A program made the translations under genes and the position numbers. Shown one piece after another: positions 7,912 to 16,575 of a stretch of 64,000 bases of DNA. This DNA is from CAWGJF01 sp963822905 (GTDB lineage Bacteria > Bacteroidota > Ignavibacteria > Ignavibacteriales > Ignavibacteriaceae), in assembly GCA_963822905.1 (NCBI GenBank), contig CAWGJF010000001.1:248001-312000 (forward strand). The letters are read 5' to 3'. Every line of letters begins with the position of its first letter. Position 1 is the stretch's first letter. The notes under the pieces were generated by a model that worked only from the letters and a program-made list of their open reading frames with translations, did not search any database and was not told the DNA's origin.

Positions 7912-10900
7912 ATGAATTCTAATTATCTGGAAAAGATGATTTCATCAAAAGATTTTTTTAAATCAATACTTGATGAAATTAATATTACTCAAAACCATTC
8001 TGCGCAAATTTATTTGTCTCCGTTATCCGGTTCCTCAAAATCATTTTTGATTAAAGAACTGTTCAATACTCAAAAGCAAATACTCATTCTTCTCCCCGAT
8101 GTAAAAACAGTTTCGGAATTGCTGGTTGAGCTAAGCATTCTCGAACTCTCTTATTACCTGGTTCCAATCGATGAGTTTTCCCCGGATGTACTTCAACAAA
8201 AGCTGACAGAACTACTCAATAAAAAATCAAAAATAGTTATAAGTACTTACGATTTGCTTCATCAAAAATTTCCAAATCCTGAATTGTTGCAAGGATCAAT
8301 AACCAAAATTAATTCTGGAGATGAATTTGGTTATGATAACCTGATTGAGTATTTGAACCAGCTTAATTATAAAAAAGAAAAATTTGTTGAGGTACAAGGG
8401 GACTATTCACAAAGAGGATCACTTGTTGACTTCTGGTCATACACAGAACCAAACCCTGTAAGGTTGGAATTTGATGGAGATCTTTTGGAATCAATCCGAC
8501 TTTTTGATGCCGAAAGCCAGAGATCATTTGAAAAAACAGAATCAGTTACTCTTGCTGCTTCAATTAATTCTGAAGAAAAATCTGAAATTTCTGCAAGTAT
8601 ATTTGATTATCTGGAAAACCCGATCATTCTGGCTTCATCTTTTGAACTGCAAAATCTTAATAATTTAAGAACAGAAACAAAAAATAAATCTGAACTCATT
8701 TCTCCTAAAATTGATCTAGAAGAAGTTGATGATGGAAAAACATCGGAAGATATTAAAACAGAAGTTGAGGATAGTATTGTCCCAATTCATAATACTTTAA
8801 CATTAAATGAATTATTTTTCCGACAAGCAGTTTGGCTTATTGAAGACGAACTTTCTTCACACAAAAATTTGATTAATCTCAGGTTTAAAAAAGCTCCAAC
8901 CATCAATTCAAATTTCAATGTGTTGTTTAATGTTTTAAAGGACCATGCTAATCAAAGCTTTGACGTGATTCTAACCTGTGAAAACGAACTTCAAACAAAA
9001 AGACTTCGTAATCTCCTATCTGATTTTAATGATGAATTATCTGAATTAATTGAATCAGGAAAAATTAAATTAGAAACACTTGCATTAAAAGAAGGCTTTC
9101 TTCACACTGAAAAGAAAATTCTTCTGCTTACAGATTACCAGGTTTTTAATAAACCATACCGAAGTAGGCTTCCACGAAAAAGTAAATCCGTAAAATCTAA
9201 ATCAAAATCATTTGCTTCAATCAAAAGAGGAGATTTTGTTGTTCATGAAAATTATGGAATAGGAAAATATTCCGGGCTTGAGACAATCAACATTGGCGAG
9301 AGTAAGCAGGAATCTATGAAACTTTTGTACAAGGAAGGAGGCGTAGTTTATGTAAACCTGAATTATCTTCATCTTGTAAAAAGATATTCGTCAAACGAAA
9401 GCCTTGCACCTACGCTCTCAACTCTTGGAACATCTGAATGGGATAAAACAAAAAAACGCACAAAGAAAAAAATTAAAGAAGCTGCAAGAGAATTGATTGA
9501 GCTTTATGCAAAAAGAAAAACAAGCAAAGGATTTAACTTCAGCCAGGATTCTATCTGGCAGAAAGAGCTTGAGGCCTCTTTCTTTTATGAAGATACGCCC
9601 GACCAGGAAAAAGTAACCGAAGAAGTGAAAGTTGATATGGAAGCAGAGAGCCCGATGGACCGGCTTGTTTGTGGTGATGTTGGATTCGGGAAAACAGAAA
9701 TTGCCGTTCGTGCTGCATTTAAATCTGTACAGGATGGAAAGCAGGTTGCACTACTTGTACCGACAACCATTCTCGCAGAACAACATTACAATACTTTTAG
9801 CGACAGACTTACTAACTTTCCCGTTAGGGTTGCAGCTCTTTCAAGATTCCAAACAAAAAAAGAGCAAACAGAAACTCTGAAAAAATTAAAGGCAGGTGAA
9901 GTTGATGTTGTTGTAGGAACACACCGGCTGCTATCTAAAGATGTTGAGTTCAAAGATATCGGTCTTCTGATCATTGATGAAGAACACCGTTTTGGAGTTA
10001 CAGCAAAAGAAAAACTTCGTTCGATTAAAGTGAATGTCGACACACTTACTTTAACAGCAACTCCGATTCCGAGAACACTTAACCTTTCATTGCTTGGGGC
10101 AAGAGATCTTTCCATCATCTCAACTCCACCGCCAAACCGGCAGCCGATTTATACTACGGTTTCAACTTTTGATATTTATAAAATAAGAGAATGGATTTTA
10201 AATGAAGTTAAACGAAACGGGCAGGTTTATTTTGTTCACGACAGAATCCAGAGCATTGATAAACTTAGTTCATACCTTAGTAAATATGTTTCAGAAGTGA
10301 AAGTCGGTATAGCTCACGGGCAAATGAAACCCTCACAACTTGAAGATGTCATTCACAAATTCCTTAACAAACAATATGATGTTCTTCTCTCAACAAAAAT
10401 TATTGAGTCGGGAATTGATATCCCGAATGTGAATACAATTATTGTTAACCGTGCGGACAGATTCGGACTTGCTGAGCTTCATCAATTGAGAGGTAGAGTT
10501 GGAAGATCGACAAGACAAGCATTTGCTTATTTTATTGTCCCATCGTTGAGTGGAATTACGAAGAAGGCTTTAAGAAGACTGCAGGCAATCGAACAATATA
10601 CAGATATCGGTTCTGGTTTTAATCTTTCAATGCGCGATCTTGAAATAAGAGGTGCCGGAAATCTTCTCGGCAGAGAGCAATCAGGTTTTATTAATGAAAT
10701 CGGTTTTGATCTTTATTTAAAAATGATTGATGAAGCAGTTGATGAATTAAAGTACCAGGAATTTACCGAGTTGTTTAAGTCACTTCCTAAACATGATGAC
10801 AGAACCGAGCCAACAATTGACTGTTTCTTTGAATTAGGAATTCCGGAAACATTTATGCCTGAACAAATGGACAGACTTAATTTTTACACAGCACTTTATT

Positions 10901-11316
10901 CAATAAAAAATCTTGATGAAATGAATGAGCTAGTTGAAGAAATGAAAGACAGGTTCGGAGTGATTCCATCAACAGTTAACCGGTTGTTGCTTGCTGCTGA
11001 GTTGAAATATGCTGCTTCTTATGCTTTGTTTGAAAGAATAATTATTCAGAGAAAAGAAATTGTCATAATTCTACCCAAAGGACAAAAAGAAGAATATTAT
11101 AAATTTAAGTTTGTCGAACTAATGAGGTTTATACTTGATGAACATAAAGATAAAGTTAAGTTTGAACAGAAAAATGATGTGATGAAACTAGTTATTAAAA
11201 ATAATTTTGATACTCCGGAAAAGTTGTTGAAATTTTTAATTTCATTTAGCACCGAGGTAAAAAGTCTGTTTAAAAACGAAGAGAGTAAAGAAGAGAATAT
11301 AAAAAACACTCAGTAA
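7912..11316 (+). CDS. mfd: Transcription-repair coupling factor Mfd
   Basis: This 1134-residue protein is near the usual 1100-1150. The N-terminal UvrB-like region contains QRGSLVDFWS (about 167-176). The CarD-like RNA polymerase-interacting domain starts near residue 440 (GDFVVHENYGIGKY). The RecG-like motor has Walker A GDVGFGKTE (about 587), DEEH in IIDEEHRFG (about 687) and the helicase motif GRVGRS. A C-terminal TRCF domain follows. It pushes stalled RNA polymerase off damaged DNA and recruits UvrA. Residue 1 ATG has no evident ribosome site and sits 12 bases after a terminator. An alternative ATG at 7936 (codon 9) has GGAAAAG directly in front. Confidence 0.96.
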   Translation: MNSNYLEKMISSKDFFKSILDEINITQNHSAQIYLSPLSGSSKSFLIKELFNTQKQILILLPDVKTVSELLVELSILELSYYLVPIDEFSPDVLQQKLTELLNKKSKIVISTYDLLHQKFPNPELLQGSITKINSGDEFGYDNLIEYLNQLNYKKEKFVEVQGDYSQRGSLVDFWSYTEPNPVRLEFDGDLLESIRLFDAESQRSFEKTESVTLAASINSEEKSEISASIFDYLENPIILASSFELQNLNNLRTETKNKSELISPKIDLEEVDDGKTSEDIKTEVEDSIVPIHNTLTLNELFFRQAVWLIEDELSSHKNLINLRFKKAPTINSNFNVLFNVLKDHANQSFDVILTCENELQTKRLRNLLSDFNDELSELIESGKIKLETLALKEGFLHTEKKILLLTDYQVFNKPYRSRLPRKSKSVKSKSKSFASIKRGDFVVHENYGIGKYSGLETINIGESKQESMKLLYKEGGVVYVNLNYLHLVKRYSSNESLAPTLSTLGTSEWDKTKKRTKKKIKEAARELIELYAKRKTSKGFNFSQDSIWQKELEASFFYEDTPDQEKVTEEVKVDMEAESPMDRLVCGDVGFGKTEIAVRAAFKSVQDGKQVALLVPTTILAEQHYNTFSDRLTNFPVRVAALSRFQTKKEQTETLKKLKAGEVDVVVGTHRLLSKDVEFKDIGLLIIDEEHRFGVTAKEKLRSIKVNVDTLTLTATPIPRTLNLSLLGARDLSIISTPPPNRQPIYTTVSTFDIYKIREWILNEVKRNGQVYFVHDRIQSIDKLSSYLSKYVSEVKVGIAHGQMKPSQLEDVIHKFLNKQYDVLLSTKIIESGIDIPNVNTIIVNRADRFGLAELHQLRGRVGRSTRQAFAYFIVPSLSGITKKALRRLQAIEQYTDIGSGFNLSMRDLEIRGAGNLLGREQSGFINEIGFDLYLKMIDEAVDELKYQEFTELFKSLPKHDDRTEPTIDCFFELGIPETFMPEQMDRLNFYTALYSIKNLDEMNELVEEMKDRFGVIPSTVNRLLLAAELKYAASYALFERIIIQRKEIVIILPKGQKEEYYKFKFVELMRFILDEHKDKVKFEQKNDVMKLVIKNNFDTPEKLLKFLISFSTEVKSLFKNEESKEENIKNTQ

Positions 11317-11360
11317 ACAATTAACTAAAATATTAAAAGCGTTGTCAAACTCCCCAAGGC

Positions 11361-11711
11361 TTATTTCTTATTATAAAAACTAACACCTTCACTTTTTAAT
11401 TTTTCAACCCACATTTCCTCGAGATCTTTAAGCTCTTTTCGCAGTTCTCTGTCGGTTTCGTCCTTAATTTCTATTTCATCCAGAACAAAAATTTCAAATT
11501 GATCTTTTCCAAGTCTCTTATAATCTTCCAGTAAATTTTTAAAGGCGTGACTTTCCTGCTCAAGTTCAAAAGTAACGGACCTTAATTTAGCTGGTAAATT
11601 AAGTGAAGTGCCTATATACATTTTGTTATCGGGTTTGTTTTTTACTGCAAACAATCCCGCCGGCTGCTTCTTGTTTTTGTATTCTTTCCTTATTTCTTTT
11701 TTGTCAATCAT
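11361..11711 (-). CDS. GIY-YIG nuclease superfamily protein
   Basis: I place the start at the ATG at 11711 (MIDKKEIRKEYK) because AGGA lies about 7 bases upstream. An upstream in-frame ATG at 11774 would add 21 residues with no family resemblance. The 116-residue product has a GIY-YIG-like core: AGLFAVKN (the GIY strand as GLF), then KMYIGTSLNL (YIG), then a helix with an Arg (AKLRSVTFELEQ). The late Glu and Asn typical of the fold (EEMWVEKL, YNKK) are plausible. Members act in DNA repair, restriction or mobile elements, but this short stand-alone form has no known role. It is convergent with mfd and divergent from yajQ. Confidence 0.7.
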   Translation of the reverse strand: MIDKKEIRKEYKNKKQPAGLFAVKNKPDNKMYIGTSLNLPAKLRSVTFELEQESHAFKNLLEDYKRLGKDQFEIFVLDEIEIKDETDRELRKELKDLEEMWVEKLKSEGVSFYNKK

Positions 11712-11826
11712 TTTAATCCTAGGAATATTTTTCAGTTTATGGTACAACTTAGCCGAAAACCAAATGATCATCAATGAACTTAATCACAGCAAATAGTTAT
11801 ATTTGCTAATAAAACCGGAGATTAAA

Positions 11827-12324
11827 ATGGCAAAAAATTCTTCATTCGATATTGTTTCTGAAATTGACCTGCAGGAAGTTGATAACGCACTCAACCAGGC
11901 AATTAAAGAAATCCACCAGAGGTATGATCTGAAAGATTCAAACACCGAGCTTGAGCTGAACAAAAAAGACAAGCTTATAAATCTGAATACAAAAGATGAT
12001 TACGCACGCAAACAGTCAATTGATATTCTACAGACAAAATTCATTAAGCGCGGCTTGTCAATTAAAGCAATGAAAATGGATGAACCGGAAACTGCTGCCG
12101 GTGGAAGACTGAAGCAGAAAATTTCTTTGCAGAGCGGAATTTCCAAAGACAACGCAAAAATTATTACAAAGATGATTAAGGATATGAATGTGAAGGTAAG
12201 TGCTCAGATAATGGATGAAAAAATACGCGTGCAGGGAGCAAAAAAAGATGAATTGCAGGAAGTAATAAAAGTAGTTAAAGAAGCTGACTTAAGTTTTCCT
12301 GTTCAGTTTACAAATTACCAGTGA
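11827..12324 (+). CDS. yajQ: YajQ family nucleotide/cyclic-di-GMP-binding protein
   Basis: The start ATG at 11827 is preceded by CCGGAG at a good distance. An in-frame start at 11803 would add eight unrelated residues. The 165-residue product begins MAKNSSFDIVSEIDLQEVDN, the standard YajQ (DUF520) opening, and has IHQRYDLKDS followed by the two ferredoxin-like halves. It ends with FPVQFTNYQ, close to the family ending. YajQ proteins bind nucleotides, and some bind cyclic-di-GMP and act with transcription factors. The last 37 codons are duplicated 584 bases downstream at 12908-13018, so the present 3' end may be recombinant. Confidence 0.93.
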   Translation: MAKNSSFDIVSEIDLQEVDNALNQAIKEIHQRYDLKDSNTELELNKKDKLINLNTKDDYARKQSIDILQTKFIKRGLSIKAMKMDEPETAAGGRLKQKISLQSGISKDNAKIITKMIKDMNVKVSAQIMDEKIRVQGAKKDELQEVIKVVKEADLSFPVQFTNYQ

Positions 12325-12371
12325 TAAAATAAAAATCGATTTAGTGATTAACTTATTCCGGTCTGACGAAA

Positions 12372-12842
12372 ATGAAATTACAGTACATTCTTTTTGTCTT
12401 GTTAATTTCTGGATGCAGCACCATCAAAAATTTACCTCCGGATGAACAAAAAATCAGGGTTAGTTTAGAGTATGCCTGCAGGAAAGTAGATACTTTTGAG
12501 AATGCATTCATATTTGCATTCATTCCCGATACCGCAGTTGTTGAAATGTGGTTTACAAAACAAGAACAAGAAAAAATTATAAATAAAGCAGACAGCATCG
12601 ATTTTTTTAACTTCCCGGATAGTTTGCCAAGAGAACAGGATGGGATAATCTATAGGCCCTACTGTTATCCAGCTTATCTTAGAATTATGACGGCGAATAA
12701 AGATAAGACTGTAATTTTTTTCAGAGGAACTACTGAGGATTATCTGGACCAGCATAGTGAGCTTGAAGAATTAGCAAATCTTATTCTGGAGTTTGCATTA
12801 AATAAAAAAGAATATAAAAATTATGGAAAGAAAATTAATTAA
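12372..12842 (+). CDS. Small putative lipoprotein, unknown function
   Basis: The 156-residue protein starts MKLQYILFVLLISGCSTIKN. This is a lipoprotein signal with lipobox ISGC (Cys at about 15), so it should be membrane-anchored in the envelope. The mature part is acidic and has no motif I recognise. Part of the sequence (FRGTTEDYLDQHSELEEL) looks helical near the C terminus. It lies inside a segment bracketed by the two copies of the yajQ 3' tail, and a truncated secreted-protein ORF overlaps its end. It may therefore have arrived by recombination from a related genome. Confidence 0.65.
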   Translation: MKLQYILFVLLISGCSTIKNLPPDEQKIRVSLEYACRKVDTFENAFIFAFIPDTAVVEMWFTKQEQEKIINKADSIDFFNFPDSLPREQDGIIYRPYCYPAYLRIMTANKDKTVIFFRGTTEDYLDQHSELEELANLILEFALNKKEYKNYGKKIN

Positions 12843-12906
12843 TTCAATTTTGATTATTTTAACGATTTTGAGTAATCCAACTGCATCAGATTATTCGTGT
12901 TTTTAA
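12823..12906 (+). pseudogene. Truncated signal-peptide ORF at a recombination junction
   Basis: An ATG at 12823, overlapping the end of the preceding lipoprotein gene, opens a 27-codon frame: MERKLINSILIILTILSNP, then TASDYSCF and stop. It looks like a Sec signal peptide whose mature part has been lost. The stop falls exactly where the duplicated yajQ tail begins (12905-12908). I read it as the 5' stump of a secreted-protein gene cut off when the segment was inserted. It is unlikely to be functional. Confidence 0.5.
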
Positions 12907-12907
12907 T

Positions 12908-13018
12908 GATGAAAAGATACGCGTGCAGGGAGCAAAAAAAGATGATCTGCAGGAAGTTATAAAAGCAGTTAAAGAAGCTGACTTAAGTTTTCCAGTCCAG
13001 GTTACGAATTATCAGTGA
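12908..13018 (+). pseudogene. Duplicated 3' end of yajQ (37 codons including stop)
   Basis: This 111-bp stretch is a second copy of the yajQ 3' end (12214-12324). It reads DEKIRVQGAKKDDLQEV and continues to FPVQVTNYQ and stop. I count 10 base differences in 111, of which 7 are silent and 3 change a residue (E/D, V/A, F/V), with no indel. That pattern is what two functional yajQ alleles would show, rather than decay of a dead copy. There is no start codon or 5' part, so it is a remnant. Confidence 0.9.
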
Positions 13019-13071
13019 GATTTTTGCGGTATAATTAACATTTGGATTGGTAAAGATTGTAAAGGACAACA

Positions 13072-13392
13072 ATGAATAATAAAATAAAAATTATTCCAAT
13101 CACCTTTTTATTTCTCCTTAATTCTTGTTCCGTAAGTTTGTTAAATATGAATAAGGATATTGACAAACTAAATATTAAAATAGTAAGAGATGTTTTGAAA
13201 GTTGAGGAAGACAGCATCAAAATTTATATATCAAGGTATGTGAATGAGAAAAAGAGTAATGATAGTGTTTTATGTAAATCAGATTATAAGATTGAACCCG
13301 GAAACGGAACCTTTTCTATTAATCTTTTTAAAAGAGATGAATCAAGAGACGAAATGATTTTAGAAGATGGCTATCCCATTGCAATTCAATAG
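13072..13392 (+). CDS. Putative lipoprotein, N-terminal part of a frameshifted gene
   Basis: The 106-codon frame starts MNNKIKIIPITFLFLLNSCSVS, a lipoprotein signal with lipobox LNSC, and has AAAGGA as ribosome site. It ends abruptly at GYPIAIQ-stop inside the beginning of the next frame. Removing one A from GCAATTC at about 13381-13387 would fuse it to the next frame as GYPIAFNSDSSLALF and give a 377-residue lipoprotein. The FNSDSSLAL-type motif resembles blades of TolB/WD-like propellers. I therefore treat this and the next entry as one gene broken by a single-base insertion. Confidence 0.65.
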   Translation: MNNKIKIIPITFLFLLNSCSVSLLNMNKDIDKLNIKIVRDVLKVEEDSIKIYISRYVNEKKSNDSVLCKSDYKIEPGNGTFSINLFKRDESRDEMILEDGYPIAIQ

Positions 13393-14206
13393 TGATTCCT
13401 CTCTTGCACTATTTACTGAAAGAGACTTGTCGGAAAATGTAAATAGCCCAAGCGAGCTCTACCTAATAGACCTCAGGAACTGCGATGTTACACCCATAAA
13501 AAAATTTGAATCGTCGAGTATATATGTGACAAGGTTAAATCCATACACTAACAATTCAGTAAGGTTATATTCGCTGGGATCTCCTGCCAAATGGATTGAG
13601 GAAGATAAATTTATCCTTGGTACAGATGAAGGGATATATTATTATGATTTGAAGGATACATCAAATTGTGAAAAAAAATTGAATGTGCCCATCAATTCAA
13701 ATTTTCAATTAGTTGACGGCAAACTGGTTAACCAAACCAGTTCATCTATATATATTTTAGATTATAATAAAAGAAAAAAAACTGATTTATTTGTCGAGTC
13801 AGAGACAATAGGCTTAAGAAAAACAGAAAGGTTTTTATTCTTTCTAAAAGGATGGTCGCTATATAGATGCGATTTAGAAAGACTGGAAAAACCAATCAAA
13901 ATTTATGAAGCAGATAATCTTATTAAAGATTATTGGATAATTGACGACGATCAGTTTATTATAAAGAGTGGCGAATTAGGTTGTATTCCTTGTTTTGATA
14001 ATTACTATTACTATAATTATAAAAATGGAGAAACAGTTTTAATTGATAATGCTTCCAGAGTTAGTGATGAATTTTTATCAGCAGATAAAAAATATTTTGT
14101 AATCAAAAAGGAAGTTATTCAGATTAAACATTATAAGGTTTTATGTGCTTATGATATTAGGGAAAAAGTAAAATATGACTTTGATTTGGAAACAATTAGA
14201 GAATAG
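13367..14206 (+). CDS. C-terminal part of frameshifted lipoprotein (propeller-like)
   Basis: This 279-codon frame has no ribosome site of its own, and its first ATG lies inside the preceding ORF. It reads LQFNSDSSLALFTERDLSEN and then repeated blade-like units (SELYLIDLRN, GIYYYDLKD, SIYILDYNK, SLYRCDLER), spaced about 40-50 residues. These suggest a beta-propeller on the outside of a membrane. No catalytic motif is visible. The two parts together would be an envelope lipoprotein of unknown binding function. A sequencing or assembly error cannot be excluded as the cause of the break. Confidence 0.6.
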   Translation: MAIPLQFNSDSSLALFTERDLSENVNSPSELYLIDLRNCDVTPIKKFESSSIYVTRLNPYTNNSVRLYSLGSPAKWIEEDKFILGTDEGIYYYDLKDTSNCEKKLNVPINSNFQLVDGKLVNQTSSSIYILDYNKRKKTDLFVESETIGLRKTERFLFFLKGWSLYRCDLERLEKPIKIYEADNLIKDYWIIDDDQFIIKSGELGCIPCFDNYYYYNYKNGETVLIDNASRVSDEFLSADKKYFVIKKEVIQIKHYKVLCAYDIREKVKYDFDLETIRE

Positions 14207-14391
14207 TATCCAAAACAACCTAACTTGAACTCCACTAATACATTTATTCATTAATTTTCTCTTTCCCGATGATTAATTTCACAGTTGCATCTGATTCAAA
14301 CAAATCAATATTTTCTTGTGATTATTCCGTGATATTTCATTTCTATTTTTGTTTCGTATTCAAAATAAAATAGGAAATAAAGGTTAATAAT

Positions 14392-15477
14392 ATGAAAAAG
14401 TTCTTAAGTATAATTTTCGTATTTGCTCTTTTCACCGTTGCCTGTTCTGAGCCGGAAGACAAGAACACTTCGGAAAGTCCGGATATGGAAATGAAGGCAG
14501 CGGTAATGAGCGGCGATTATGAAGTCGCAACTTTGGCGGGAGGATGCTTCTGGTGTATGGAAGCTCCTTTTGAAAAAGTTGATGGGGTTGAAAAAGTAAT
14601 TTCGGGTTACGCTGGCGGAAAAGAAAAAAATCCGACTTATCACGAAGTATCTAGCGGATCAACCGGTTACCGTGAATCAATCCAGGTTTATTATGATCCT
14701 GGAGTAATAAGTTATCCTGAAATTCTGGAAGTTTATTGGAGACAGTTTGATCCGACTGATGAAGGTGGTTCTTTTCATGACCGAGGACATCAGTACACTT
14801 CTGCAATTTTTTATATGAACGATATGCAGAAGAAAGTTGCAGAGCAATCAAAAAAAGATTTGGGTAAATCTGGTGTATTTGATAAACCAATTGTTACACC
14901 TATAATTAAGTTCACAACATTTTATCCTGCTGAAGATTATCACCAGGATTATTACAAAAAAGATCCAAACAGGTATCACAGCTACCGTGAAGGATCAGGA
15001 AGGGATGAGTTTATTATGGAACATTGGGGTGATAATAATAATTATACAAAACCTTCCGATGCTGAGCTGAAGAAAAAATTAAATGATCTTCAATATAAAG
15101 TTACCCAGCGTGAAGGTACTGAACGTGCTTTTCAAAACGAATATTGGGATAACCATAAAGCCGGAATTTATGTTGATGTAGTTTCAGGCGAACCGCTTTT
15201 CAGTTCAAAGGATAAATTTGAATCAGGAACCGGCTGGCCGAGCTTTACAAAGCCGATTGATCCGAAATTCATTAAGAAAAAAACTGATATGAATCTTGGA
15301 ATGAAAAGAGTTGAAGTAAGAAGCAAACATGGTGATTCACATTTAGGACATGTATTTGATGACGGACCTGATCCGACTAATTTAAGATATTGTATGAATT
15401 CCGCTTCGATGAGATTTATTCCAAAAGAAAAAATGAAAGAGGAGGGTTACGGCGAATATCTTTGGTTGGTTGAGTAA
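14392..15477 (+). CDS. msrAB: Lipoprotein-anchored MsrA-MsrB fusion (methionine sulfoxide reductase)
   Basis: The 361-residue protein begins with a lipoprotein signal (MKKFLSIIFVFALFTVACSE, lipobox TVAC). An MsrA domain follows with the catalytic motif GGCFWCME (Cys near 52), and later GHQYTSAIFY and YHQDYYKKDP. The second half is an MsrB domain with SGTGWPSF, GDSHLGHVF and RYCMNSASMRF, which holds the catalytic Cys near 334. The fusion reduces both S and R epimers of methionine sulfoxide. The signal implies it protects envelope proteins, which requires reducing power from the cytoplasm (for example a DsbD/CcdA route, not seen here). A strong terminator follows, so it is probably monocistronic. 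Confidence 0.95.
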   Translation: MKKFLSIIFVFALFTVACSEPEDKNTSESPDMEMKAAVMSGDYEVATLAGGCFWCMEAPFEKVDGVEKVISGYAGGKEKNPTYHEVSSGSTGYRESIQVYYDPGVISYPEILEVYWRQFDPTDEGGSFHDRGHQYTSAIFYMNDMQKKVAEQSKKDLGKSGVFDKPIVTPIIKFTTFYPAEDYHQDYYKKDPNRYHSYREGSGRDEFIMEHWGDNNNYTKPSDAELKKKLNDLQYKVTQREGTERAFQNEYWDNHKAGIYVDVVSGEPLFSSKDKFESGTGWPSFTKPIDPKFIKKKTDMNLGMKRVEVRSKHGDSHLGHVFDDGPDPTNLRYCMNSASMRFIPKEKMKEEGYGEYLWLVE

Positions 15478-15488
15478 AATTATTTTAA

Positions 15489-15522
15489 GGATGTCACGGA
15501 CGATTCCGTGACATCCCTTTTT
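15489..15522 (+). terminator. Strong intrinsic terminator after msrAB
   Basis: GGATGTCACGGA (15489-15500) pairs perfectly with TCCGTGACATCC (15505-15516) around loop CGAT, followed by CTTTTT. The core TGTCACGGA-N4-TCCGTGACA recurs at 43946-43967, so it may also be a dispersed palindromic repeat that has been used as a terminator. Confidence 0.9.
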
Positions 15523-15760
15523 AATTCTTCAGCAAAAAAAACAATCCTGCAAAAAATAAATCAATTGATTCTCCAATTTTTAATCTTCCCGGGTATAAGG
15601 AAAAAATACCGGTTAGATTTTCGGTTCAAGGAAACTTATTAGAAGCTAAATCGTCTGACTCCCATTTACTATCATAAAAATCACTCCAATTATCTAACCT
15701 GCTTTGGTGGTATGGATGTTGAATAATTTGTTCAAATCTTAAGTTGAGTCAGATTAAATA
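15523..15760. other. Intergenic region, no gene seen
   Basis: About 240 AT-rich bases lie between the msrAB terminator and the next gene. I find no ORF of useful length, no tRNA-like fold and no clear promoter. The start of the next gene has no evident Shine-Dalgarno sequence. Confidence 0.5.
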
Positions 15761-16525
15761 ATGCAAATGAAATTTCTTGCACTGCTATTTATTGTTTTTC
15801 AATTCAGCTGGTCGCCTGTTCCTGCGGATCATCTGCCGGTAGAAAAAAATAAAGATAAAGCTGAAAATGAAAGTTCACATAAAAATTATGTAACAGATCT
15901 TTATGAAAAATGTGATCTGGATGGCAAGCTGGACTTCAATATATTCAGCAGGGCAATCGCTGGTTATTCATCTATCAACAAAAAAAACAGCAAAGTACTT
16001 TCCATAGTCGATCTTACAAAACCATCAGACAAAAAAAGATTATTTATTATTGATCTTGATAAAGAAAAACTTCTATATCATACGTTTGTTGCCCACGGAA
16101 AAAATTCAGGTATGATCATTCCAACACAATTCTCTAACAAAATAGGTTCGCTTAAAAGCAGTCTTGGTTTTTATCTTACAGGCAAAACCTATATCGGCAA
16201 ACACGGTTACTCACTTTTGTTAAATGGTCTTGAAAAAGGAATAAACGATAATGCAAGGATAAGAGGTATTGTAATTCATGGTGCAAATTATGTCAGTAAA
16301 AAATATGTAGAACAAAATAACAGAATTGGCAGAAGCTGGGGTTGTCCTGCTGTCTCCGAAAACCTTTCACATGAGATTATCGATACAATAAAAGGGGGAA
16401 GTTGTTTGTTTATTTATGCAAATGATGTGAATTACCAAAAGAAATCTGCATTTCTAAACTCACTGCAACAGACTAACAATCAAATAGCACAAAGTAATTA
16501 TTTTCCTACAACCCTACCTAATTAG
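15761..16525 (+). CDS. Murein L,D-transpeptidase catalytic domain protein (YkuD_2 type)
   Basis: This 254-residue protein carries an N-terminal signal peptide (MQMKFLALLFIVFQFSWSPV). The YkuD_2-type catalytic region includes a GIVIHGANYVS stretch (the His) and RSWGCPAV near 188-196, whose Cys is the nucleophile. Relatives are annotated as L,D-transpeptidase catalytic domain proteins. They are expected to act on peptidoglycan stem peptides or on envelope-protein attachment, but the substrate of YkuD_2 proteins is poorly known. A second ATG two codons in is equally possible as start. The gene converges on a phosphatase gene 50 bases away, so it is likely a single transcription unit. Confidence 0.85.
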   Translation: MQMKFLALLFIVFQFSWSPVPADHLPVEKNKDKAENESSHKNYVTDLYEKCDLDGKLDFNIFSRAIAGYSSINKKNSKVLSIVDLTKPSDKKRLFIIDLDKEKLLYHTFVAHGKNSGMIIPTQFSNKIGSLKSSLGFYLTGKTYIGKHGYSLLLNGLEKGINDNARIRGIVIHGANYVSKKYVEQNNRIGRSWGCPAVSENLSHEIIDTIKGGSCLFIYANDVNYQKKSAFLNSLQQTNNQIAQSNYFPTTLPN

Positions 16526-16575
16526 CTCACTATCCTCTAAAACAAATAGTTTGGATGTCAGGAAAAATTCGCCCC

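Noticed and set aside
9786..10118. 110-codon minus-strand ORF inside mfd
   Set aside because: It overlaps the mfd motor domain on the opposite strand, has no ribosome site and no recognisable domain.
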